Assembly (NCBI GenBank): GCA_029961105.1
Contig: JASBVO010000014.1
Coordinates: forward strand, 90,017 to 154,016
Source: Micrococcus sp.
GTDB lineage: Bacteria; Actinomycetota; Actinomycetes; Actinomycetales; Micrococcaceae
Length of the DNA stretch: 64,000 nt
Direction of reading: 5' to 3'
The notes under the pieces are model-generated. The model was not told the origin of the DNA, made no database searches, and saw only the letters and a program-made list of their open reading frames with translations. The translations under genes were made by a program, and so were the position numbers. Shown here piece by piece: positions 45,626-54,804 of the stretch (position 1 is its first letter; each line of letters starts with the position of its first letter).

Positions 45626-48273
45626 CGCAGCGTGTTCCCCTCCTCCGGCACCAGCAGGGCGACCGGGTGGTGTTCGAAGATCTCGGCCAGGCGGGTGGTG
45701 CCGTCCGTGAAGGCCCCGCCGAAGCGGCGACCGGTGACCAGGTCCACCACGGCCTGCCGGGGCAGCACCACGGCGGTGTCCCCCCAGCCGCCCTCGTCGG
45801 CCAGGCCCAGCGGCCAGCGGGTGGCCAGGGTGATGCAGCCCCCGCGGGAGAACGCGACCACGTGGTCGGCGGCCTCCCCCAGGACGTCGAGCTCCTGGTA
45901 GCGGTTGAACCACTCCGGGTGTTCCCGCCGGGCCCGCAGCGCCCGGGAGGTGACCAGCAGTTTCAGGCCCGCGGCGTACTCGGCGAGCGCGGTGCCGCTG
46001 GCCCACACCGGGCCGTTGCGCCAGCGCATCCCCTCGAGCCAGGCGGGGCCGTCGGAGCCGGCGCGGCCGTCGTCGGGATCCTCGAGGGCGGGGAACCGTG
46101 GCGTCCAGCCGCCGTCGAGCCGGGCCAGCAGGGCCGCCCGCTCGCGGAAGTCCACCGGCCGGCGGTTGTCCGGGTCCACCAGCGTGGGGAAGGGGACCTC
46201 GGTGCCCTGGTAGACGTCCGGAATCCCGGGCATGGTGAGCTGGATGAGCTTCATGGCGAGCTGGTTCGACACCCCGGCCGCGGCGATCCGGTCGGCGACC
46301 ACCTGGACGGCCTCGCGCAGGGCGCCATCGCCTCGGGTGGCCCGCTCGGCCAGGTCGGCCAGCCGGGCCTCGAACTCCTCGTCCGGTTCCGTCCAGGTGG
46401 TGCGCGTGGCGGCCTCGCGCGCTGCCTTGAGCGCATAGTCGGCCAGCCGCTCGGTCTCCAGGGCGGTGCCGCCCACCGGCCAGGCGCCGACGACGGTCTC
46501 CCACAGCAGCTTCTCGAACGGTCCGTCCCCGAGCGGGGCCAGCTCCCGGAACCGGCCCAGGGCGCCCGTCCACTGCTCGGGGATCTCGGAGAGGACGTCG
46601 ATCCGCGCACGGACGTCCTCGCTGCGCTTGGTGTCATGGGTGGACAGGGTGGTCATGGTGCGCGGCATGCGGGCCTGCCGGTCCGCCTGGGCGGCGTGGA
46701 ATTCCTGCAGCTCCAGGGCGAACGAGGACGGGTCCCCGCCGACCTCGTTCAGCGACGCCAGGCGGGAGTATCGGTAGAAGGCCGTGTCCTCCACCCCCTT
46801 GGCCATGACCATGCCGGAGGTCTGCTGGAAGCGCTCGGCCACCGGGTGGTCCGGGTCCGCGAGCAGCGGCAGCAGTGCCTCGAGGACGTCGACGAGCTCG
46901 GGGCGGCGCCGCCGGACCTCCGCGGCAGCCGCGTCCAGGTACTCCCGGCCGGTGGGCAGGTAGGAGCGGTAGACCGGGAAGCAGGCCAGCAGTTCGGCCA
47001 GGGTGTCCTGCAGCCGGTGCTGCCCCGCGTCCTCGGCGCCGGGGTCCTCGTCCCCGGGGATGAGCCCGGGGACCAGCCGCGCCAGGCGCTCCACCTCGGA
47101 GCGCAGCATGCCGTCGGCCACGGCACGCTTGGTGCCGTGGATCATCTCGGCCCACACCACCTCGGCGTCGTCGCCGGCCTCGTCCCAGCCGCCCAGGCGG
47201 GCCGCCACGGCGTCCAGTTCCGGGGCCCCGGCGGGATCGGTCAGCACCCGGTCCACCTCACCGAGGGCGTCGTAGCCGGTGGTGCCGTCCACGGCCCAGG
47301 CCGCCGGCAGCCGCTCCCCGGACTCCAGGATCTTCTCTCCGAGCAGGTAGATCCCGCCCGTGGCCTGGCGCAGGTTCTCGAAGTACCCGCCCGGGTCGGC
47401 CAGCCCGTCCGGGTGGTCCACGCGCAGTCCGTCCACGAGCCCCTCGCGCACCCAGGACAGGATCTCCCGGTGCGTCTCGGCGAACACCCGGGGGATCTCC
47501 ACCCGGACACCCGCCAGGGAGTTCACCGCGAAGAAGCGGCGGTAGTTGAGGTTCTCGTCGGCCTCGCGCCAGGGCATCAGCCGGTAGTTCTGCAGTTCGT
47601 GGACGGCCCGGGCCAGGCGCTCCTCCTCGGGCCGATCCTCACCCGCGGGTCCTGCAGCGGCGCCCCTTCCGTCGGAGCCGGCTGCACCGCCCTCGGGACC
47701 GGCGCCGGCTTCGGAGCGCGCCGCCACCGCGGCCCGGGCGGCCTCCTCGGTGCCCGGGGCCAGGGGGTAGACGTTGTCGTAATAGTGCAGTTCCCCGTCC
47801 ACGATCCGCAGCTTCGACAGCTCGGCCTCGGGGTCCTCCTCGGTGCCGTCCCCCAGCACGGGCAGCCAGATCCGGCTGTCCCCGGCGGCCCAGTCGATGT
47901 CGAAGGCCATGGCGTACTTCGAGGCCCGGCCGTGCTTGAGCACGTCCCACCACCAGGCGTTGTCCTTCGGGGTGGCCACGCCCACGTGGTTCGGGACGAT
48001 GTCCGCCAGGATCCCGCCACCGGCCTCGTGGACCGCCTCGGCGAGTTCGCGCAACCCCGTCTCCCCGCCTCGGGCGTCGTCCACGGCGGTCGGGTCCACC
48101 ACGTCGTAGCCGTGGGTCGAGCCCTCCTCCGCACCGAGCATCGGCGAGAGGTACACCCAGTCCACGCCGAGGTCCCTCAGGTACGGCAGGACGTCACGGG
48201 CGTCGTCCAGCGTGAAGTCGCCGGTGAGCTGCAGGCGGTAGGTGGACGCGGGGACTCTCTGCGGACTGGTCAC
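45622..48273 (-). CDS. treY: Maltooligosyltrehalose synthase
   Basis: This 883-residue GH13 enzyme isomerises the reducing-end alpha-1,4 link of a maltodextrin to the alpha,alpha-1,1 link of trehalose. [19 protein letters not shown] is the typical N-terminus; the barrel has [20 protein letters not shown] and the TreY-specific [15 protein letters not shown] chose GTG 48273 because a TACCGT hexamer lies exactly seven bases upstream; longer starts lack support. The operon is treY-treZ; no treX (glgX) is in the window. Confidence 0.94.
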   Translation of the reverse strand: MTSPQRVPASTYRLQLTGDFTLDDARDVLPYLRDLGVDWVYLSPMLGAEEGSTHGYDVVDPTAVDDARGGETGLRELAEAVHEAGGGILADIVPNHVGVATPKDNAWWWDVLKHGRASKYAMAFDIDWAAGDSRIWLPVLGDGTEEDPEAELSKLRIVDGELHYYDNVYPLAPGTEEAARAAVAARSEAGAGPEGGAAGSDGRGAAAGPAGEDRPEEERLARAVHELQNYRLMPWREADENLNYRRFFAVNSLAGVRVEIPRVFAETHREILSWVREGLVDGLRVDHPDGLADPGGYFENLRQATGGIYLLGEKILESGERLPAAWAVDGTTGYDALGEVDRVLTDPAGAPELDAVAARLGGWDEAGDDAEVVWAEMIHGTKRAVADGMLRSEVERLARLVPGLIPGDEDPGAEDAGQHRLQDTLAELLACFPVYRSYLPTGREYLDAAAAEVRRRRPELVDVLEALLPLLADPDHPVAERFQQTSGMVMAKGVEDTAFYRYSRLASLNEVGGDPSSFALELQEFHAAQADRQARMPRTMTTLSTHDTKRSEDVRARIDVLSEIPEQWTGALGRFRELAPLGDGPFEKLLWETVVGAWPVGGTALETERLADYALKAAREAATRTTWTEPDEEFEARLADLAERATRGDGALREAVQVVADRIAAAGVSNQLAMKLIQLTMPGIPDVYQGTEVPFPTLVDPDNRRPVDFRERAALLARLDGGWTPRFPALEDPDDGRAGSDGPAWLEGMRWRNGPVWASGTALAEYAAGLKLLVTSRALRARREHPEWFNRYQELDVLGEAADHVVAFSRGGCITLATRWPLGLADEGGWGDTAVVLPRQAVVDLVTGRRFGGAFTDGTTRLAEIFEHHPVALLVPEEGNTLR

Positions 48274-48280
48274 GGTGTGC

Positions 48281-48286
48281 ACGGTA
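48281..48286 (-). promoter_or_regulatory. Leaderless-type -10 of treYZ
   Basis: TACCGT on the minus strand is seven bases before GTG 48273; no Shine-Dalgarno sequence is seen. Confidence 0.4.
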
Positions 48287-48354
48287 GCAGGGTGGCCGGA
48301 CGGGAGCCGTGTCACCGGCCGCGGGCCGGCGGCCGCCGCACGACGGCGTCCCGG

Positions 48355-48816
48355 CTAACCGCCCGCCGGCGCGGTGAGGTCCCGGCGGATCAGCGGTTCG
48401 CCGGAGTCCTCGAAGATGACCACGACGTCCTGGTGGACGGTGCCGTCCGGCATGGTGAGGTCGGCGATGAGGGCATTGCCCTGCCAGTTCTCCTGGTGGA
48501 CGGCCTCGACCCCGTACTTCTCCCGCAGGTTCTCGACGATGCGCACGTTGGCCTGGGACGAACCGAAGACCGCATAGCTGATGGCCACGAGCCCGATCAC
48601 CAGCACGCCGGCGGCGGCCAGGATCTCCCGCATCGAGTCGCGCATCCGGTCCGGGCCGGCGTACCGGGCGTCCTGGTCGTCCAGGTGGAGGCGGTAGCGC
48701 CGGCGTCGCCAGAGACCGTGCGCCATCACCGCCGCGCCGGCCACCACCATGAGGATCCCGATCCACTGGGCGACTAACGGGGTCTGGAGGTCGATCGGTG
48801 CGTACATGCCTTCCAT
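48355..48816 (-). CDS. Two-helix membrane protein of unknown function
   Basis: The 153-residue protein has two hydrophobic helices (about 14-35 and 66-86) separated by an arginine-rich loop, then a soluble C-terminal domain (about 92-153: NVRIVENLREKYGVEAVHQENWQG and DVVVIFEDSGEPLIRRDL) that could be a small beta-rich sensor. I recognise no family. It is on the treY strand, 80 bases upstream of it, but treY appears to have its own promoter. The start may instead be the ATG three codons later. Confidence 0.65.
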   Translation of the reverse strand: MEGMYAPIDLQTPLVAQWIGILMVVAGAAVMAHGLWRRRRYRLHLDDQDARYAGPDRMRDSMREILAAAGVLVIGLVAISYAVFGSSQANVRIVENLREKYGVEAVHQENWQGNALIADLTMPDGTVHQDVVVIFEDSGEPLIRRDLTAPAGG

Positions 48817-48955
48817 TGTCTCCCCGTCCGGCCTTTCGCGCAGTGACGAGGCGCTCAGGCCCCGGGCGCCCCGGAGAGGACGTCCGCTCGGGCGAGCGGT
48901 TCCCCGTCATCCCCGTCCTCCCCGACGCAGACCGTCACGACGGTCGGCACGGAGG

Positions 48956-49942
48956 TCACGGCAGGGGTTCTCCTCGGGCTGCGGTCCAGATCCGGTACCA
49001 CTGGTCGGCATCCATGCGACGGGCGGCCTGGTCGGCGGTCGCACTGGCGGCGATGCGCCCGGGCCGGATGGTCCCCACGACCGGGCGGATGCCCCAGGGC
49101 AGGCGCATCAGCCAGGCCAGGACCACGACGTCGGCCGGGACGTCCAGTTCTTCGGCCACGCGACCGACCTCGGCGGCGGCCCGGGCATCGGCCGGTTCGG
49201 GGTCGGGCCGGGTGTACCGGCCCCGGCCGAGGGGACCCCAGGCCTGGAGCTCGATGCCGCGGGCGGTACAGAACTCGACGATCCCCTCCGTGTCCCCGGA
49301 CGGCGGGGCCTCCGGGTGATTGGCGAGCACCACGGACTCGATCAGCGTCCGGGCATGCAGGCCCAGTTCGAGCTGGACGCAGGCCAGCGTCTCGGTGCCG
49401 GCGCTGGCCTCGCGCAGGGCATCGTCGAAGCGCCGTACCCACGCCAGGCCCATGTTGGAGAGCCCCAGGTGACCGACGGCGCCGGCGGCCTTGAGCTCGA
49501 GGAACGCCCCGACCGTCTCGGCCGGGTCGGTCAGCACGTCCGGGCGGTGGATGATCAGGGTGTCGACATGATCCGTGTGCAGTCGCTCCAGGGACCCGGC
49601 CACCGCGGTGCGCAGGTGCCGGGCCGAGGAGTCGTAGCGGGTGGTCCCGGTGCCGCCAGTTGAGCCGTACAGCGGGGAGCCGCCCAGCCGGATCCCGCAC
49701 TTGGTCTGGATCCGCAGCGACTCCCGCAGCCCCGGCTCGGCCGCCAGCAGGAGGCCCAGGGCCTGCTCGGACCGGCCATGGCCGTAGATGTCCGCGGTGT
49801 CCAGGGTCGAGATGCCGGCGTCGAGGGCGGCACGGAGCGCCTGGTGGGCCGCGTCCTCCGCGTCCCGCCAGCCCTGGGGACTCAGTGGTTCGGGGGCCCA
49901 GCCGCCGCCCCAGCCCATGCAGCCGAGGATCGTCCTGGTCAT
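48956..49942 (-). CDS. Aldo/keto reductase
   Basis: This 328-residue NADPH-dependent oxidoreductase has an (alpha/beta)8 barrel. The catalytic tetrad is visible in STLDTADIYGHG (Asp, Tyr), IQTKCGI (Lys) and LIIHRPD (His). It resembles the YdhF-like AKR group. Substrate unknown. ATG 49942 agrees with the family start. Confidence 0.9.
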   Translation of the reverse strand: MTRTILGCMGWGGGWAPEPLSPQGWRDAEDAAHQALRAALDAGISTLDTADIYGHGRSEQALGLLLAAEPGLRESLRIQTKCGIRLGGSPLYGSTGGTGTTRYDSSARHLRTAVAGSLERLHTDHVDTLIIHRPDVLTDPAETVGAFLELKAAGAVGHLGLSNMGLAWVRRFDDALREASAGTETLACVQLELGLHARTLIESVVLANHPEAPPSGDTEGIVEFCTARGIELQAWGPLGRGRYTRPDPEPADARAAAEVGRVAEELDVPADVVVLAWLMRLPWGIRPVVGTIRPGRIAASATADQAARRMDADQWYRIWTAARGEPLP

Positions 49943-50024
49943 GCACCTAGGATGCCGGACCGGCGGCCGGGAGGAACCGCGACCCGCCGCCGGCCGGCGT
50001 CGGCCCCGCCCACCACGCCGCTGG

Positions 50025-51290
50025 TCAGCGCCGGCCCGGCACCTTGACGTCCACCCAGACCAACCGGTGGTCCGACGTCGGGAAGGGATACTCGCCGGTG
50101 AGTTCCGAGCCCGGTTCGCCCTGCTCGGGCCAGAACACCCCGCCACCGCGCAGGGGCAGGTTCTCCGACGGCAGGGCGTAGTCGGCCCGGAGGTTCCCGG
50201 GGCCGGGGACGTCGTTGAAGTCAGCGGTGTCATACGCCGGGTCGGAGACGTGCCCGGCGTTGGCCCCGCCCTGCCGCTCCGAGGCCTCGGCGCCGCCCGC
50301 CGAGGACTGCTGCGGGTCCTGGATCCGGGAGTGCTCCAGCAACTGGTCGATCGCGCCCGGGTAGGAGTCGCCGTCGTGCGGGTCGGAGTTGTAGTCCCCC
50401 AGGACCACGAAGCGCTCGCGGCGGTCCAGGCCGCCGCGGCGGCCGGCGTCGTCATAGATGTACGACGCCGTGGCGCCGCCGGTGACGTAGTCCGCCCAGA
50501 ACCGGATCTCGTCGTTGTTCCGCCGGCCGTTGCGGTCCTCCGCGCCGTCGAAGCTCGGCGGGGTGGGGTGTGCGGCCAGCACGTGCACGGTCTTGTCACC
50601 GATGCGCACCGGGACGTCCCAGTGGGACTTCGAGGACAGGCGCAGCACCTGCTCCTGCTCGTCCGTGTAGTAGTCCTCGGGCATCTGGTGGTCCGGCATG
50701 TCGGCCCAGCGGAAGTCCTGGAAGGTCCGGACGTCCTCGGCGTCGATCGGGTACTTCGAGTACACGACCATGCCGTACTGGCCCGGGAACAGCCCGAAGC
50801 CCCAGGCGTCGTCGGGGCCGCCGACCGTGCCGTCCTGGTTCAGGTCGTGACCGGAGGGCACACCGGTGTTGACCGGGGCGGTGTAGTAGTACGGGTAGTC
50901 GACCGGGGCCTGGCCGTTCTGTCCCACCGCCAGGTAGTTGTCCCGGAACGCCTCGGCCGCGGCGCCGCCGGCGACGTAGTCGAACTCGTTGATGAGCAGG
51001 ATGTCAGGGGCGGTCCGCTGGATGACCTCGGCCACGGCCCGGGCCTGCTCGTGGTCCGGGGTGGAGAGATCCGCCAGGAGCTGTCCCTCGGCACCCCGGT
51101 TCAGTGAGGCGTTGTAGGTGGCCACCCGCACGTCGTGCTTCGACGCCGGTCCGTGCCCGGCTGCGGGCCCGGCCGTGGCCGCCGCGGCGGCGGCCGGCCC
51201 GGCGGTGGCCGGCACGGCGGCGGCTCCGGACAATGACGCGGCCAGCACCAGTGCTGCGGTGGCGGCGGTGGTCCTGCGGATGGTCGGCAT
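50025..51290 (-). CDS. Secreted endonuclease/exonuclease/phosphatase family protein
   Basis: The 421-residue protein has a signal peptide (1-31) and an EEP fold: VRVATYNASLNR (start of domain), LLINEFDYV (metal Glu), VHVLAAHPTPP, FVVLGDYNSDPHDG (Asp/Asn) and the final TSDHRLVWVDV (Asp-His). It could be a secreted nuclease or phosphoesterase supplying phosphate. A 12-residue DLNQDGTVGGPD segment looks like an EF-hand-type calcium loop. Ribosome-binding sequence GGAGAGG precedes the ATG. Confidence 0.88.
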   Translation of the reverse strand: MPTIRRTTAATAALVLAASLSGAAAVPATAGPAAAAAATAGPAAGHGPASKHDVRVATYNASLNRGAEGQLLADLSTPDHEQARAVAEVIQRTAPDILLINEFDYVAGGAAAEAFRDNYLAVGQNGQAPVDYPYYYTAPVNTGVPSGHDLNQDGTVGGPDDAWGFGLFPGQYGMVVYSKYPIDAEDVRTFQDFRWADMPDHQMPEDYYTDEQEQVLRLSSKSHWDVPVRIGDKTVHVLAAHPTPPSFDGAEDRNGRRNNDEIRFWADYVTGGATASYIYDDAGRRGGLDRRERFVVLGDYNSDPHDGDSYPGAIDQLLEHSRIQDPQQSSAGGAEASERQGGANAGHVSDPAYDTADFNDVPGPGNLRADYALPSENLPLRGGGVFWPEQGEPGSELTGEYPFPTSDHRLVWVDVKVPGRR

Positions 51291-51498
51291 GGTGGTTCCC
51301 CTCTCCTGTGCTGCCCCGGGGGCCCGGGCAGTCGGCGCCCCGTGCCGGGGCTGCCCCGATGGTAGGGACCGGCCCCGGACACGGTGATGGCCGGGACATG
51401 AACGGGGGATGACGATTCCCCTATCCTGTCCCGGCCATCCGCGCCCATCGCGACCGCCCGGCGGACCGGCTCAGGCGCCGGCCGGCCTGCGCCCGCGG

Positions 51499-53220
51499 TT
51501 ACTTCAGCGAGGCATAGCCGCGCGTTCCCGCCATGTCGGCCAGCTGGTACACGCTGATCCAGAACGGCTTGGTCCAGGGGTCCTGCACCAGAACGGTGTT
51601 GTTGTTCTCGTTGTAGCCCACGATGGGCATGTGGTGCCGCAGCGTGAACCGCCCGCCGGTCTTCTGGCGCTGGAGCGGCGGCTGCTCATCCGGGGTGGCC
51701 GCGATGTTCACCACCGCCGGCACACCGGCCTTGATGGACCGTTTGAGGTTCTCGCGGATCCGGATCCGGTCCTCCTCGGTCGAGTCCTGGCCCCGGATGG
51801 TGGTCACGGAGTAACGGACATCGGTCGGCGCGTTGTAGTCCAGCACGCGGGCCACCTGGTGCAGCCAGGTGCCGTCGCGGTCGGTCTGGGCCTCCTTGGC
51901 CATGGCTGCCTGGGTGGTCTCGATGCCGAAGCCCTCCAGGGCGATCTTGATCGATGCCGGCCCGCACCAGTATCCGTTGGGCTGGGCCTCCCAGGTGGTG
52001 TCCAGCACGGTGACGCCGTTCCGGGTGGTGGGCTTGCGCAGCGTGCCGGTCCGGGCCAGGGCGGACTTGGCGTTGCCCAGCTCGAAGTCCTTGATGATGT
52101 AACCGCCGTGCACCCAGCCGCGGTGCTCGCCGGCGATGATCTCCCGCCAGGTCGCCCCACCGGCCACCTGGCTGCGGCCGGTGATGACGACCTTGGCGTT
52201 GCGCAGCAGCGAGGTGACCTTCGGGTGCTGCGTCCCCGGGGACCTGCGCACGTTGAGGCCGTCATCGGCGATGACCACGTAACGGTAGGCCAGCGGGATC
52301 TCGGGTGCCGGGGCGGGCTTCGGCGCCGGTGCCGGGGCAAGCGTGGGGGCCGGCTTCGGGGCGGTGGCCGGCGGTGCCGGCTTGCCGTTCAGGTAGGTCT
52401 CCAGGCCGTAGAGGAACTGGGCGGTCTCACCGCGGACGATGTCCCGGCCGGTCCGGAAGGTCCCGTCCCCGTAGCCTGCCACCAGGCGGGTGGACTGCAA
52501 CCACGCTGCCGCCGTGTAGAACGCCGAACCGGGTCCGCTGTCCGTGAAGGGGGACCTGGCCGGTGCCTCGTAGTCGGCCACGCCGGAGGCCTTGTACATG
52601 AACTGGGCCAGTTGCCCACGGCTGATGCGCTGGTCAGTGCCGAAGGCCCCGTTGGCCTGCCCGGAGGTGTAACCGTTCTCCTTCATCCAGGAGATGGCGG
52701 TGAAGTACGGGTCGCCCGGCCCGGCGTCGGTGAAGGCATCATCGGTCGTGCCCGGGACATGCCGTTCGCCGGAGTACTTGTAGAGGAACTGGGCGGTCTC
52801 ACCGCGGGTGATCTCCCGGGTCTTGCCGAAGTGCCCGGAACCGTTGCCGGCGGTGATGCCCTCACAGGCCATCCAGGTGATCGCATCGTAGAACGAGCCC
52901 TTCGGCGGCGCGTCGATGAAGTCCTGCTTGCACGGTCCGAGGTGGGCCGTAGCAGCCGGTGCTGCGTGCCTGCCGGACCGCACGGTGCCCTCGGGTGAAG
53001 GACCGGCCGCGCCCGGGTCCTGGAGGGACTCCAGGACGGACTCGTCGAGCACCGGCAGGGACTGGTCGAACTCAGTCGCCTGGTCCAGGGGGTTGAGGAT
53101 CTCGGAGTCGGCGGCCGCGGGGGTGGCCACGGCCACCCCCGGAAGCAGCAGACCCAGGCTGAGTGCGGTGGCGAGGATGCGCCCCCGGTTCGCGGGGCGG
53201 GCATGGGCATGACGGGACAC
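51499..53220 (-). CDS. Secreted SLH-SH3b-C39-like cysteine peptidase
   Basis: The 573-residue surface protein has a signal peptide (about 14-38), a linker, three SLH repeats (about 101-148, 163-211, 225-275), a Pro/Ala-rich spacer (280-308), an SH3b domain (about 312-378) and a C39-like peptidase domain (about 405-573). Cys419 lies in GYWCGPASIKIAL, His530 in RHHMPIVGYN and Asp547 in VLVQDPW, a complete triad. It is likely held on the cell wall by the SLH repeats and may process peptides or wall proteins. GTG 53220 is preceded by GAAGGG. Divergent from the FAA hydrolase. Confidence 0.88.
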   Translation of the reverse strand: MSRHAHARPANRGRILATALSLGLLLPGVAVATPAAADSEILNPLDQATEFDQSLPVLDESVLESLQDPGAAGPSPEGTVRSGRHAAPAATAHLGPCKQDFIDAPPKGSFYDAITWMACEGITAGNGSGHFGKTREITRGETAQFLYKYSGERHVPGTTDDAFTDAGPGDPYFTAISWMKENGYTSGQANGAFGTDQRISRGQLAQFMYKASGVADYEAPARSPFTDSGPGSAFYTAAAWLQSTRLVAGYGDGTFRTGRDIVRGETAQFLYGLETYLNGKPAPPATAPKPAPTLAPAPAPKPAPAPEIPLAYRYVVIADDGLNVRRSPGTQHPKVTSLLRNAKVVITGRSQVAGGATWREIIAGEHRGWVHGGYIIKDFELGNAKSALARTGTLRKPTTRNGVTVLDTTWEAQPNGYWCGPASIKIALEGFGIETTQAAMAKEAQTDRDGTWLHQVARVLDYNAPTDVRYSVTTIRGQDSTEEDRIRIRENLKRSIKAGVPAVVNIAATPDEQPPLQRQKTGGRFTLRHHMPIVGYNENNNTVLVQDPWTKPFWISVYQLADMAGTRGYASLK

Positions 53221-53280
53221 AGGGTCGCCCTTCGTCGGTGGAGTGATGGGCGGAGAGATTCCCCTTCCCCGCCGCGTGCA

Positions 53281-53369
53281 TGATATCCCACCCAAGTCAC
53301 CGGCGGGTGACATAAGCCACAGGGACTCGCCGACGGTCCCGTCCCGCCCGGCGGTGTGATGGGATATCA
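53281..53369. promoter_or_regulatory. Inverted pair of a 10-mer in the divergent promoter region
   Basis: TGATATCCCA (53281-53290) and its exact complement TGGGATATCA (53360-53369) lie near the two divergent starts. The right copy belongs to a 15-bp palindrome GTGAT-N5-ATCAC (53356-53370) that ends two bases before the ATG at 53372. They may be operators for a shared repressor. Confidence 0.45.
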
Positions 53370-53371
53370 CC

Positions 53372-54265
53372 ATGAAGCTCGCCACGTACCGACTGCCTGG
53401 ATCAGACCCGGAGACCCCGGGAGCCACCTTCGCCGCCATCGTCACCGGCACGGACGGTTCCCGCGCCACCGCGGCCGTCGAGCTGGAGGGGATCATCGAC
53501 GTCGGGGACTTCCTGTCCCAGCCGGAGCCGACCCGCGCCGAGCTCGTGGAGTCGGCCCTCGCCGCGGCCGAGGAGGACCCCACGCGGGTCCTGGACGCCA
53601 CCCAGCTGGAGCCGGCCACCCTCATCCCCTTCCCCACCAAGGTGTTCTGCATCGGCCTGAACTACCGCAACCACATCCTCGAGACCGGCCAGGACCTCCC
53701 CGAGTACCCGGCGATCTTCACGAAGTTCGCGCAGTCCCTCACCGGCGCCAACGACCCGATCGAGGTCCCGGAGGAGGACTACCGCCTCGACTGGGAGGGC
53801 GAACTGTGCATCGTCATCGGCGAGCCGGGCCGCCGGATCCGCGAGGACGACGCCGACCAGCACATCGCCGGCTACGCCGTGTCCAACGACGTCTCGGTGC
53901 GCGGCTACCAGGGCCGGACCACCGAGTGGACCCAGGGCAAGGCCTGGGAGGAGATGACCCCGGTCGGGCCCTGGCTGGTGACCCCGGACGAGTTCACGGA
54001 TGGCGCGCGGATCACCACCAAGGTGAACGGGGAGGTCATGCAGGACGACTCCACCGGGGACCTGGTGTTCGACGCCCGCAAGCTCGTCTCCTACATCTCG
54101 GACATCGTCACCCTGCTGCCCGGGGACCTCATCCTCACCGGCACGCCGGCCGGGGTGGCCCTGGCCCGGAAGGACGAGCAGGGCCGCCGGCCGTGGCTGA
54201 AGGCCGGTGACGTCCTGGAGACCGAGATCGAGGGCCTGGGCGCCCAGCGGAACGAGATCCGGTGA
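53372..54265 (+). CDS. Fumarylacetoacetate hydrolase family protein
   Basis: This 297-residue protein has the FAA hydrolase fold (about 85-295): FCIGLNYRNHILE, DWEGELCIVIG (metal Glu), AVSNDVSVRGYQ and ILTGTPAGVALAR. Family members cleave C-C bonds or decarboxylate in aromatic and sugar-acid breakdown; substrate unknown. Its stop overlaps the RraA GTG, so the two are coupled. Both families include oxaloacetate/4-hydroxy-4-methyl-2-oxoglutarate-type activities, which fits a common pathway, but this is inference. Confidence 0.9.
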   Translation: MKLATYRLPGSDPETPGATFAAIVTGTDGSRATAAVELEGIIDVGDFLSQPEPTRAELVESALAAAEEDPTRVLDATQLEPATLIPFPTKVFCIGLNYRNHILETGQDLPEYPAIFTKFAQSLTGANDPIEVPEEDYRLDWEGELCIVIGEPGRRIREDDADQHIAGYAVSNDVSVRGYQGRTTEWTQGKAWEEMTPVGPWLVTPDEFTDGARITTKVNGEVMQDDSTGDLVFDARKLVSYISDIVTLLPGDLILTGTPAGVALARKDEQGRRPWLKAGDVLETEIEGLGAQRNEIR

Positions 54266-54771
54266 GCCCGGCCGGCCAGACCAGCGCGAGCGGTGAGGGC
54301 ACCGGCTTCACCACCTGTGACCTGTTCGACGCGGACGAGACCCTGCAGTCCTGCTCCCTGCAGTTCCGGGACCTGGGTGGGCGGGCCCGGTTCAGCGGCC
54401 CGGTGCGCACCATCCGGTGCCACCGGGACAACGGACTCGTCAAGCAGGTCCTGAACTCCTCGGGGAACGGCGCCGTGCTGGTGGTGGACGGGGCCGGCTC
54501 CCTGGACTCCGCCCTGATGGGTGACCTGATCGCCGCCGCTGCCGTGCGCAACGGCTGGGCCGGCGTCGTCATCAACGGCGCCATCCGGGACCGCGCCGTG
54601 ATGGGCACCCTGGAGCTGGGGGTCAAGGCGCTGGGCACGAACCCGCGCAAGTCCGCCAAGGACGGCGCCGGTGAACTGGACGTGACCGTGGAGTTCGGCG
54701 GCGTGGTCTTCACCCCCGGGGCCAAACTCTGGGCGGACGAGGACGGCATCCTCGTCACCCCGGCCGCCTGA
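54262..54771 (+). CDS. rraA: RraA-family protein (RNase activity regulator or HMG/oxaloacetate aldolase-like)
   Basis: This 169-residue protein is the RraA type: TTCDLFDADETLQSC, SGPVRTIRCHRDNGLVKQ, GNGAVLVVDG and GVVINGAIRDRA (Asp metal site) are present. In Escherichia coli RraA restrains RNase E; related enzymes are class II aldolases for 4-hydroxy-4-methyl-2-oxoglutarate or oxaloacetate. The GTG overlaps the FAA hydrolase stop. The metabolic neighbour makes an aldolase/decarboxylase role possible. Confidence 0.85.
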   Translation: MSPAGQTSASGEGTGFTTCDLFDADETLQSCSLQFRDLGGRARFSGPVRTIRCHRDNGLVKQVLNSSGNGAVLVVDGAGSLDSALMGDLIAAAAVRNGWAGVVINGAIRDRAVMGTLELGVKALGTNPRKSAKDGAGELDVTVEFGGVVFTPGAKLWADEDGILVTPAA

Positions 54772-54804
54772 GGGCCGGTCGGCCCGCGCGGTTCCGTGGC
54801 ACCC

